Part shown: piece after piece, positions 1 to 5,991 of the stretch
Layout of the letters: each line of letters begins with the position of its first letter
Numbering within the stretch: position 1 is the first letter of the stretch
DNA from: Planctomycetes bacterium UBA2386
GTDB lineage: Bacteria; Planctomycetota; UBA1135; UBA2386
Assembly: GCA_002343845.1 (NCBI GenBank)
Contig: DDSQ01000147.1
Span: 1-5,991, forward strand
Direction: 5' to 3'
Length of the DNA: 5,991 nucleotides
Notes under the pieces: generated by a model
Database searches by the model: none
Seen by the model: only the letters and a program-made list of their open reading frames with translations
What the model was told of the DNA's origin: nothing
Program-made: the position numbers and the translations under genes

Positions 1-3000
1 GTCGGCAGCAGCGAGACGTCGCCGTGACGGTTCTGGAACGTGAAGAAGTCGTCGAGCACGCGCGGGTAGAGCGCGTAGCTGACGACGTCGCGAAGGGCAG
101 GCTCGGGGTTGCCGGTGCGCGCAGCGACGTGGGCGCGTGCCTTCTGGAAGTCGAACGGCGCCATGCCGTCGCTCGGCCGCCCGTGCAGCGTCGGCAGGCC
201 CTTCAACACCGCCGCCCGCAGATCGTCGGGGAAGCCGCCGGGCGGATGCCCGAGGTAGCCCTGGAAGTACTGCACGACGCTCTGCGGGAAGTCGAGCCGC
301 TTGCTCTCGAGCAACAGCTTCTGCTTCGTCGCGTCGGTCGTCGAACGCAGGTCGCTGCGCATCACCAGCAGCTCGTTCTGCACCAGGAAGATCGCGAAGT
401 CGCCGACCATCTTGCTCGACGGCGTGACCTTCGGGATGTCGCCGCAGAGTTGGTTGACCACCGCGAACGCGTAGCGAACGTCGGCCCAACGGTGCAGCAA
501 GCCGAGCGACGCGACCTGCGGCCGCAGGTTGCTGTACTGGCCGCCCGGGATCTCGTGGAAGTAGACCTCGCTGGTGCTGCTCTTCAGTCCGCACTCGAAC
601 GGCGCGTAGTGCTCGCGCACGCCTTCCCAGTAGTCGGCGAGCGGCTGCATCACCTTGTTGGTCAGGCCGGTCTCGCGCGGCGCCCCGCGCAAGGCCGCGA
701 TCAGCGCGTTCATGCTCGGCTGCGACGTCAGGCCCGCCATCGGCGACAACGCGGTGTCGACGATGTGCACGCCGCTGTCGATCGCGGCGATGTAGGTGGC
801 GATGCCGTTGCCGGACGTGTCGTGCGTGTGCAGGTGGATCGGCAGCTGCGTGACCTCGCGCAGCCGGCGGATCAGCATGCGCGCCGCCTGCGGCCGCAGC
901 AGACCCGCCATGTCCTTGATGCACAGGATGTGCGCCCCCATGCCCTCGATGCGCCGCGCGAGATCGGCGTAGTACTCGATCCCGTACTTGGTGCGCGCCG
1001 GATTGTCGACGTCGCCGGTGTAGCACATCGCGACCTCGGCGATCTTGCCGGTCTTCAGCACGCGCTGCACCGACACCTCCATCGAGTCGAGGTCGTTGAG
1101 GCTGTCGAACACGCGGAACACGTCGATGCCGTGCGAGGCCGCCTCGTCGATGAACGACTCGACGACGTTCTGCGGGTAGCTCGTGTAGCCCACCGCGTTG
1201 GCGCCGCGCAGGAGCATCTGCTGCAGCACGTTCGGGATCGCCTTCTTGATCTGCACCAGGCGGTCCCACGGGTCCTCGTTGAGGAAGCGATACGCGACAT
1301 CGAACGTCGCGCCGCCCCAGGTCTCGAGCGAGAACAACTGGTGCTGCACGTGCGCGGTCGCGTTGGCGATCGCCAGCATGTCCTTGGTGCGCAACCGCGT
1401 CGCCAGCAGCGACTGGTGCGCGTCGCGCATCGTGGTGTCGGTGAGCAGCGGCTTCTTCTGCTTCTTGATCCACTCGACGACCTTCGCCGGCCCGCCCTCG
1501 GCGAGGATCGTCGCCGTGCCGGGCGGCGGCGCGCCGATCGGCGCGTTCGGCACCGGTGCCGGCATGCACGCCGCCGGCGACAGGCGCTGCTCCTTCTTGA
1601 AGGTCGGGTGGCCGTTGACGACGACGTCGGCCAGATAGCCGAGCAGCTTGGTCGCGCGGTCCTTGCCCGGCTTGATGTCGAACAACTCCGGCGTGTCATC
1701 GAGGAACCGCGTCCACGTCGCGCCGCGCAGGAAGGTCGCGTGCGCGAGCACGTTCTGCAGGAACGCGAGGTTGGTCTTGACGCCGCGGATGCGGAACTCG
1801 CGTAGCGCCCGCACGCCCTTCTGCGCGGCCTGCGCCAGCGTCGGCCCGAAGGTGATGCACTTCACCAGCAGCGAGTCGTAGTGGCCCGAGACCACGGTGC
1901 CGGCGAGGCCGTCGCCGCCGTCGAGTCGCAGGCCGAACCCGCCCGGCGCGCGGTACGCGACGATGGTGCCGGTGTCGGGGAAGAAGTCGTTCGCCGGATC
2001 CTCGGCGGTGATGCGGCACTGGATCGCACAACCGCGCGGCACGATGTCGGCTTGCCGCCCGAGCCCGACTTCGGGGCTGTCCAGGCGATAACCCTGCTCG
2101 ACGCGGATCTGCGCCTGCACGAGGTCGATGCCGGTGATCTGCTCGGTCACCGTGTGTTCGACCTGCAGCCGCGGGTTGACCTCGATGAAGTAGCGGTCCT
2201 TGCCGGCGACCAGGAACTCGAACGTGCCGGCGTTGCTGTAGCCGGCCGCGCGCGCGAGCTTCAGCGCGTCGGCGAACAGGCCCTGCCGCACTTCGTCGTC
2301 GAGGTTGGGCGCCGGGGCGATCTCGACGACCTTCTGGTGGCGCCGCTGCACCGAGCAGTCGCGTTCGTGCAGGTGCACGACGTTGCCGTGCAGGTCGCCG
2401 AGGATCTGGATCTCGATGTGGCGGACCTTCGGCAGGTACTTCTCGACGAACACGACCGGGCTGCCGAACGCCGCGAGCGACTCGCTGCGCGCCTGGCGCA
2501 GGTACGGCACCAGGTCCTTCTTCTCCTCGACGACGCGCATGCCTCTGCCGCCGCCGCCGTGCGCTGCCTTGAAGATCGTCGTGCCGTGCTGCGCGAAGAA
2601 CGCTTCGGCCGCGGCGATCGCCGCCGCCTCGTCGGTCGGGAGCTCGCTGCCGGGCACCGTCGGGATGCCGAGGCGCTGCGCCTCGTTGCGCGCCAGCACC
2701 TTGTCGCCGAGCCCGGAGATCACCTCGGCCTTCGGCCCGAGGAACGCGATGCCCGCCGCGCGCACGGCCGCCGCGAACTGCGCGTTCTCGGACAAGAAGC
2801 CGTAACCCGGGTGGATCGCGTCGACCTTCGCCTTCTTCGCCACGGCGAGGATCTCGTCGCCGCCGAGGTACGCGGCGACGGGCGTCTTGCCGCGGCCGAT
2901 CAGGTAGGCCTCGTCGGCCTTGTAGCGATGCTGGTTGGTCGCGTCCTCCTCGCTGAACACCGCGACGGTGCGGATGCCGAGTTCGGTGCAGGCGCGGAAC

Positions 3001-3062
3001 ACGCGGATCGCGATCTCGCCGCGGTTGGCGCAGAGGACCTTCTGGAACGGGCGGATCGTCAT
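1..3062 (-). CDS. pyc: Pyruvate carboxylase, C-terminal end cut by the window edge
   Basis: Cytoplasmic biotin enzyme that carboxylates pyruvate to oxaloacetate using ATP and bicarbonate, replenishing the TCA cycle. The visible 1020 residues follow the family order. Biotin carboxylase / ATP-grasp is about 5-465: N-terminal ANRGEIAIRVFRAC (12-25), glycine-rich loop HGGGGRGMR (168-176), RRHQKVVEIAP with the catalytic Lys244, and EVNPRLQVEHTVTE (294-307), the pyruvate-carboxylase form of this motif. Arg424, Arg426 and Arg469 match, by remembered alignment, the acetyl-CoA-binding arginines of the Rhizobium etli enzyme. The carboxyltransferase starts near 540: TDTTMRDAHQS with metal ligand Asp547, carbamylated Lys716 in CIKDMAG, metal ligands His745 and His747 in HLHTHD, and Thr880 in VTPSSK. 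The family is about 1150 residues, so roughly 130, including the biotinyl domain, lie beyond base 1. The start at 3062 matches the usual N-terminus. An in-frame ATG at 3098 would add 12 residues. Neither start has a clear Shine-Dalgarno. It is divergent from the next gene. Confidence 0.97.
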   Translation of the reverse strand, partial: MTIRPFQKVLCANRGEIAIRVFRACTELGIRTVAVFSEEDATNQHRYKADEAYLIGRGKTPVAAYLGGDEILAVAKKAKVDAIHPGYGFLSENAQFAAAVRAAGIAFLGPKAEVISGLGDKVLARNEAQRLGIPTVPGSELPTDEAAAIAAAEAFFAQHGTTIFKAAHGGGGRGMRVVEEKKDLVPYLRQARSESLAAFGSPVVFVEKYLPKVRHIEIQILGDLHGNVVHLHERDCSVQRRHQKVVEIAPAPNLDDEVRQGLFADALKLARAAGYSNAGTFEFLVAGKDRYFIEVNPRLQVEHTVTEQITGIDLVQAQIRVEQGYRLDSPEVGLGRQADIVPRGCAIQCRITAEDPANDFFPDTGTIVAYRAPGGFGLRLDGGDGLAGTVVSGHYDSLLVKCITFGPTLAQAAQKGVRALREFRIRGVKTNLAFLQNVLAHATFLRGATWTRFLDDTPELFDIKPGKDRATKLLGYLADVVVNGHPTFKKEQRLSPAACMPAPVPNAPIGAPPPGTATILAEGGPAKVVEWIKKQKKPLLTDTTMRDAHQSLLATRLRTKDMLAIANATAHVQHQLFSLETWGGATFDVAYRFLNEDPWDRLVQIKKAIPNVLQQMLLRGANAVGYTSYPQNVVESFIDEAASHGIDVFRVFDSLNDLDSMEVSVQRVLKTGKIAEVAMCYTGDVDNPARTKYGIEYYADLARRIEGMGAHILCIKDMAGLLRPQAARMLIRRLREVTQLPIHLHTHDTSGNGIATYIAAIDSGVHIVDTALSPMAGLTSQPSMNALIAALRGAPRETGLTNKVMQPLADYWEGVREHYAPFECGLKSSTSEVYFHEIPGGQYSNLRPQVASLGLLHRWADVRYAFAVVNQLCGDIPKVTPSSKMVGDFAIFLVQNELLVMRSDLRSTTDATKQKLLLESKRLDFPQSVVQYFQGYLGHPPGGFPDDLRAAVLKGLPTLHGRPSDGMAPFDFQKARAHVAARTGNPEPALRDVVSYALYPRVLDDFFTFQNRHGDVSLLP

Positions 3063-3236
3063 GGCACAACGAGGCGACGTCGTGAGTTGCGACGCCATCG
3101 GGTTTTCGGCGATGGCGTCACCCGAACTGGACTCGCGGGAGGCATGGGCTGCAAGCCGGGCCTCGGTGCAGGAACGGCCGGACCGGACCCGACGAACTGC
3201 TGACACGCCGTCCTGTGCCGTGGCCATGATGCGTCG
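3063..3236. promoter_or_regulatory. Divergent intergenic region between the carboxylase and the exported protein gene
   Basis: These 174 bases separate two divergently oriented start codons, so by position they should hold promoters for both directions. No convincing -35/-10 pair is visible on either strand. The only clear structure is the inverted repeat at 3091-3119. On the plus strand an in-frame stop (TGA at 3201-3203) bounds how far the downstream gene could extend. The regulatory role is inferred from layout alone. Confidence 0.4.
3091..3119. repeat. Perfect 10-bp inverted repeat in the carboxylase 5' leader
   Basis: The left arm GACGCCATCG (3091-3100) is the exact reverse complement of the right arm CGATGGCGTC (3110-3119). 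The spacer is 9 bases (GGTTTTCGG). The base pairs immediately outside and inside the arms do not match, so the repeat is sharply bounded. The near edge lies 28 bases upstream of the chosen carboxylase ATG at 3062. On the minus strand one arm includes the alternative ATG at 3098. There is no T-run after it on either strand, so a rho-independent terminator is unlikely. It could be an operator bound by a dimeric regulator, or an RNA hairpin in the leader. Confidence 0.6.
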
Positions 3237-4469
3237 ATGGTCGATGTCGGGTGGCTGCTGCGGATCGGCGCGCTCGCCGGGATCGTCGGGCTCGCCGGCG
3301 CAGCGCCCGCCCAAGCGCTCGCTGCGCCGGTCGGGCCCGGCGCCCTCGTGTGCCTGACGACGAACGACGGGCCGGCCGTGACGCTGCACGTCGCGGAGGT
3401 CGACGGCGAACGCCCGGCTCGCCCGTTCTGGATGGGCCGCGGCAACGCCGACGTGCTGGTGCGCCTCGATCAGGACCAGCTGCTGCTCGCGAGTTACGGC
3501 GAACCCTACGCCCTCGTCGTCGTCGACCTCCGCGCCGGGACGTCGCGCCTGCTGGCGGACGGGTGTCCGCACGACTTCGTCGCCGTCCATGGCGACGACG
3601 TGCTGCACCTCGGGGATGCGCGCGAACGCGCCCCGATACTCCCCGACAACTTCCTCTACGCGACGCCCTGGCGAGGTGCTGGCGAACGGCGTCGCCTCGC
3701 CGACTGTCGCGCCGCCCGCATCGCCCAGGTCGCCGGCAATCTCGCGATCCTGATCGCCGAGAACGAGGTCGCGGTCTGGACCGTGAGCATCGTCAACGGC
3801 ACGGGCCGCGAGGTCTGGCGTCCGCCAGATGGCGCCTCCAGCCTGCGCGCGGCGCTGTCACCGGGCGGCCAGCGCCTCGCGATCGGCTGCGTGCTGCCCG
3901 GCACCGGCAAGGGCCACCTGACCGTCGTCGACCTCGGCGCCACGAAGGTCGTGCGCGAATGGACCGACCTGCCGATCCAGGTCTCGCCGCTGTCGAGCCA
4001 GACGCCGAGTCTCGAGGTCGGCTGGCACGACGACCACGAGGTGGTCTGCTCGGAGACCCGCAGCGATCCACGCGGCTTCGCCGGCGACTTCGTGCACGTT
4101 CGCCGCCGCCTGACCGACGGCACGATCGTCGACGAGTCCGTCTACGCATCGATCGGCCTGTGGCATGCGCCGCCGCCGAAGCCGAACGCCCGGCCGGCGA
4201 CCGACCGAGCCTTGTTCGTGACCGAAGAACGGGGTGACGTCGTCCGCCTGCTTCGGGCCGGGACCACGACCCCGCTCGCCGAGTTCCAGCGGGGAGCAAA
4301 CGCCTTCCGCGACGTGCGCCTGGCGGATGACGGCCGGAGCGCGGTCGACATCGACGGTCGGCGCCAGCGCTGCACGTTGTTCACGGCGCGGGCGCCGAAC
4401 GGCCGCGAGCTGCTCGCCCAGGCCGGCCACGACGTTCGCTGGCTGCCGGCGGTGCCGCAGGCACGCTGA
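3237..4469 (+). CDS. Probable exported protein with beta-propeller-like repeats, function unknown
   Basis: A 410-residue protein that I do not recognise as a named family. Residues 1-27 look like a Sec signal: a single Arg9, a hydrophobic stretch at 7-22 and a PAQA-type cleavage site near 27. The charge at the start is weak, so export is probable, not certain. The rest is strand-rich with irregularly spaced elements typical of WD40/TolB-like propellers. Examples are VVVDLRAGTSRLL (94-106), LSPGGQRLAIG (207-217), LTVVDLGATKVVREW (228-242) and VRLADDGRSAVDIDG (360-374). Six cysteines follow the signal (39, 110, 157, 218, 271, 379), which would suit disulfides outside the cytoplasm. No catalytic motif is visible. 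ATG 3237 is the first ATG after the in-frame stop at 3201-3203, but it lacks a good Shine-Dalgarno. Codon third positions match the neighbouring genes. Its partner or ligand cannot be told from context. Confidence 0.8.
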   Translation: MVDVGWLLRIGALAGIVGLAGAAPAQALAAPVGPGALVCLTTNDGPAVTLHVAEVDGERPARPFWMGRGNADVLVRLDQDQLLLASYGEPYALVVVDLRAGTSRLLADGCPHDFVAVHGDDVLHLGDARERAPILPDNFLYATPWRGAGERRRLADCRAARIAQVAGNLAILIAENEVAVWTVSIVNGTGREVWRPPDGASSLRAALSPGGQRLAIGCVLPGTGKGHLTVVDLGATKVVREWTDLPIQVSPLSSQTPSLEVGWHDDHEVVCSETRSDPRGFAGDFVHVRRRLTDGTIVDESVYASIGLWHAPPPKPNARPATDRALFVTEERGDVVRLLRAGTTTPLAEFQRGANAFRDVRLADDGRSAVDIDGRRQRCTLFTARAPNGRELLAQAGHDVRWLPAVPQAR

Positions 4470-4488
4470 CGCCGGGCACCACGGCGCT

Positions 4489-4514
4489 GCTTCCCCGTTC
4501 CCTTTGCGGGGAGC
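4489..4514 (+). terminator. Weak hairpin between the propeller gene and the lipoprotein gene
   Basis: TCCCCG (4492-4497) pairs with CGGGGA (4507-4512) across a 9-base loop. With one bulged T at 4491, two more pairs form (GC at 4489-4490 with GC at 4513-4514). A smaller 5-bp stem, CGCCG/CGGCG (4470-4474 with 4482-4486), lies just before it, directly after the TGA at 4467-4469. No T-tract follows, so this is at best a poor or factor-dependent terminator. It could be chance pairing in GC-rich DNA. Confidence 0.25.
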
Positions 4515-4536
4515 GTCGCTATGGTCGACGCGCTGC

Positions 4537-5112
4537 ATGGTCGTGTGCGCGCGCTACCGGCTGCAGCTTGCCTTCTTGCTGGCTGCCGCTGCCGCCTGCG
4601 CGAGCGGTCCGACCCTCGCGCGCGTGGTGACGGTCAAGGAAGGGCAGCCCACGCGCATGCGCCTGTTCGCCGGAACGTCGCTGGTGCTGTCGCTGCAGAA
4701 CGAGAGTTCGATCGCTGCCGGCGCGCTCTACGGCGAAGCGCGCAGCCCGAAGGAACTCGGCGCCAAGGTGGTCGACGACGTCGATCTGCAGGCGTTGCTC
4801 GACGTGTTCGCGGAGCGGGGCATGTTCCCGCAGAGCCTGCCCGACGTGCCGGCCGAGGCGCGCGACGTGCTCGTCGTCGAGAGCGGCGGCCAGCGCTGGT
4901 TGTGGGCGCGCCGCGGCCTGGCCGGCGACCCGGCGGCGGAGCAGGCGTTCGGCGACGCCCGCGGCTACTTCCTCGCCCTCTACAACAGCAGCATCGCCTA
5001 CCACGGTGCCGGCCAAGGCAAGCCGAACTTCGGCAGCGAGAACCTGCGGGCGCGCTCGTCGGCGGCCGACGCCCGCACCCGCCTCGAACAGCTGCGCAGG
5101 GGCCAACGGTGA
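4537..5112 (+). CDS. Small putative lipoprotein of unknown function, upstream of kdsB
   Basis: A 191-residue protein with no family I recognise. The N-terminus has Arg6 and Arg8, a hydrophobic run LQLAFLLAAAAA (9-20) and Cys21. The AAAC around 18-21 is a loose lipobox (the usual Leu at -3 is Ala), so a lipid-anchored envelope protein is likely, with ordinary Sec cleavage near 23-28 as the alternative. The mature part is mixed: a strand-like start (VVTVKEG, MRLFAGTSLVLSLQNESS), then VDLQALLDVFAERGMF (82-97), a strand-turn VLVVESGGQRWLWARR (111-126), and an aromatic segment GYFLALYNSSIAYHG (143-157). A charged Arg-rich tail ends it. The TGA overlaps the GTG of kdsB by four bases, so the two are probably co-translated. 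ATG 4537 is the first in-frame ATG before the signal. The only strong Shine-Dalgarno nearby (GGGGAG, 4508-4513) is 23 bases away and better placed for an out-of-frame ATG at 4521. Confidence 0.82.
   Translation: MVVCARYRLQLAFLLAAAAACASGPTLARVVTVKEGQPTRMRLFAGTSLVLSLQNESSIAAGALYGEARSPKELGAKVVDDVDLQALLDVFAERGMFPQSLPDVPAEARDVLVVESGGQRWLWARRGLAGDPAAEQAFGDARGYFLALYNSSIAYHGAGQGKPNFGSENLRARSSAADARTRLEQLRRGQR
5097..5102 (+). promoter_or_regulatory. Ribosome binding site for kdsB
   Basis: CAGGGG lies inside the last codons of the upstream lipoprotein gene and ends 6 bases before the GTG at 5109. It supports GTG 5109 as the kdsB start in place of any ATG further upstream in the same open frame. The overlap GTGA also allows re-initiation by ribosomes finishing the lipoprotein gene. 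Confidence 0.6.
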
Positions 5113-5858
5113 GCGCGCCGCGCCCCGTCGCCGCGCTCGCGATCATCCCGGTGCGGGTCGGGAGCCAACGTCTTCCCGGCAAGGCGCTGCTGCGCGAGAG
5201 CGGCCAGGAGCTGTTCCTGCACACCTGCGACCAGGCGAAGAAGGCGCGCAACATCGACCGCGTCGTGGTCGCGACCGACGACGACGTCGTCGAGGCCGCG
5301 AGCAAACGCGCCGGCTACGGGGTCGTGCGCACGAGCCCGGCGTGCCGCACCGGGAGCGAACGTTGCGCCGAAGCCGCGGCGGCGATCCCGTGCCGCGCGG
5401 TGCTCGACATCCAGGGTGACTGGCCGGAGGTCGCGCCGATCGACCTCGAGGCGATCGTCGACCAGTTGCTGCGCGGCGAAGCGGTGACCAACACGCTGTG
5501 CGTGCCGCTGACCGATCCCGAGGTCGCCGCGAACCCGAACGTGGTCAAGGTCGTGCGCGGCAGGAACGGCAAGGCGCTGTACTTCTCGCGCGCGGTGATC
5601 CCGTTCGTCAAGGAAGCCGCCTACCCGCTGCGGCGCCACATCGGCGTCTACGGCTTCCAGCGCGACGCGCTGCTGCGCATCCCCGGCCTGCCGAGCAGCG
5701 GGCTGGCCGAGGCCGAGAGCCTCGAACAGTTGCGCTTCCTCGAGAACGACCTTCCGATGCACGTGCTCGACGCCCGCGGTGATCCGTGGGGCATCGAGAC
5801 GCGCGCCGACTACGACGCCTTCCTGACACGACTCGCAACCAAGAGCCCGACCCGATGA
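5109..5858 (+). CDS. kdsB: 3-deoxy-manno-octulosonate cytidylyltransferase (CMP-KDO synthetase)
   Basis: Cytoplasmic enzyme that joins KDO to CMP from CTP, giving the donor for the inner core of lipopolysaccharide. From GTG 5109 the product is 249 residues, the usual length. Family motifs appear in order: [17 protein letters not shown] (12-28, nucleotide-binding loop), [11 protein letters not shown] (51-61), [10 protein letters not shown] (80-89, for the usual SGT-[DE]-R-AE), QGD (102-104, with Asp104 as the expected Mg ligand), NPNVVKVV (142-149), [11 protein letters not shown] (156-166), RRHIGVYGF (175-183) and [10 protein letters not shown] (205-214). Two positions depart from consensus: Trp105 where QGDEP has Glu, and Glu230 in GIET where the family has Asp in a GVDT-type motif, the second metal ligand. 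A relative using a variant sugar, such as the 8-amino KDO enzymes, cannot be excluded. The frame stays open upstream to 4521, but that stretch has the Arg-rich look of an out-of-frame shadow of the lipoprotein gene. It overlaps pyrG by ATGA. Confidence 0.93.
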   Translation: MSAPRPVAALAIIPVRVGSQRLPGKALLRESGQELFLHTCDQAKKARNIDRVVVATDDDVVEAASKRAGYGVVRTSPACRTGSERCAEAAAAIPCRAVLDIQGDWPEVAPIDLEAIVDQLLRGEAVTNTLCVPLTDPEVAANPNVVKVVRGRNGKALYFSRAVIPFVKEAAYPLRRHIGVYGFQRDALLRIPGLPSSGLAEAESLEQLRFLENDLPMHVLDARGDPWGIETRADYDAFLTRLATKSPTR

Positions 5859-5991
5859 CCAAGTACATCTTCGTGACCGGCGGTGTCGTGTCCTCGCTCG
5901 GCAAGGGGCTCACCTCCGCCGCGATCGGCTGGATCCTCGAACGCAACGGGCTGCGCGTGTCGATGCAGAAGCTCGACCCGTACATCAACGT
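5855..5991 (+). CDS. pyrG: CTP synthase, N-terminal start only
   Basis: Cytoplasmic glutamine-dependent enzyme that aminates UTP to CTP with ATP. Only the first 45 residues and part of the next codon are in the window; the rest lies beyond base 5991. They match the family opening almost exactly: [20 protein letters not shown] (1-20), the P-loop-like ATP site with Lys17, followed by [18 protein letters not shown] (28-45), which leads to the Mg/UTP site in the full protein. The ATG overlaps the kdsB stop as ATGA. A modest AAGAG at 5841-5845, nine bases upstream, could serve as the ribosome binding site. Its product CTP is the substrate of the upstream gene's enzyme, consistent with one transcription unit. 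Confidence 0.97.
   Translation, partial: MTKYIFVTGGVVSSLGKGLTSAAIGWILERNGLRVSMQKLDPYIN

Noticed and set aside
24..1805. Long plus-strand open frame opposite the carboxylase
   Set aside because: The translation is dominated by Arg, Val, His, Leu, Asp and Ala with no motifs, the usual look of an antisense shadow of a GC-rich gene. The opposite strand encodes an unmistakable pyruvate carboxylase.
1696..3069. Minus-strand open frame shifted relative to the carboxylase
   Set aside because: Arg/Gly/Pro-rich out-of-frame reading of the same bases; the true carboxylase frame starts at 3062 and carries every family motif.
1881..3203. Second long plus-strand open frame opposite the carboxylase
   Set aside because: Same low-complexity antisense composition, fully overlapping the biotin carboxylase domain coding sequence, whose motifs are all intact.
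3063..3236. Possible tRNA, small RNA or CRISPR-type repeats in the intergenic region
   Set aside because: No cloverleaf elements or CCA end, and only one inverted repeat with no tandem copies, so nothing beyond the dyad can be supported.
3059..3445. Minus-strand open frame spanning the divergent intergenic region
   Set aside because: Arg/Pro/Ser-rich, overlaps the start of the plus-strand exported protein and ends just inside the carboxylase start; no domain or start signal supports it.
4519..5106. Minus-strand open frame opposite the lipoprotein gene
   Set aside because: Ala/Arg/His-rich antisense shadow without motifs; the plus strand has a signal peptide and balanced composition.
4521..5858. 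N-terminally extended 445-residue KdsB starting at ATG 4521
   Set aside because: The first ~195 residues are an Arg-rich out-of-frame reading of the lipoprotein gene with no resemblance to any domain. GTG 5109 with CAGGGG upstream gives a normal-length KdsB.

Overview
The window is ordinary chromosomal DNA from a GC-rich Gram-negative bacterium. Codon third positions are almost all G or C. A CMP-KDO synthetase gene (kdsB) implies an LPS-type outer membrane, and two products appear exported (one apparent lipoprotein, one with a Sec-type signal). The phylum cannot be fixed from sequence alone. A planctomycete or a deltaproteobacterium-like lineage is a guess from composition and gene content. 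I see no mobile element, tRNA, rRNA, CRISPR array or prophage.

Left half (1-3062, minus strand): a single-polypeptide pyruvate carboxylase. It reads from its start at 3062 through an intact biotin carboxylase domain, the acetyl-CoA-binding linker and the complete carboxyltransferase core, then leaves the window before the C-terminal biotin-carrier domain. About 1020 residues are visible. All the catalytic residues I could align are present.

Middle (3063-4536): a 174-base divergent intergenic region carries a perfect 10-bp inverted repeat just upstream of the carboxylase start. It is followed on the plus strand by an unrecognised, probably exported protein with beta-propeller-like features. 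A short gap with weak hairpins comes next.

Right end (4537-5991, plus strand): a tightly packed cluster of an unrecognised small putative lipoprotein, kdsB and the start of pyrG (CTP synthase). The genes are joined by 4-base GTGA and ATGA overlaps, so translational coupling is likely. PyrG makes CTP, and KdsB uses CTP to activate KDO for the lipid A inner core, so the last two genes form a supply-and-use pair. The lipoprotein may belong to the same envelope programme, but that rests only on position.

The most notable points are non-consensus residues at two normally conserved KdsB positions, the inverted repeat in front of the carboxylase, and the unknown lipoprotein coupled to kdsB-pyrG. 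I do not see convincing evidence of a wholly new biological system.
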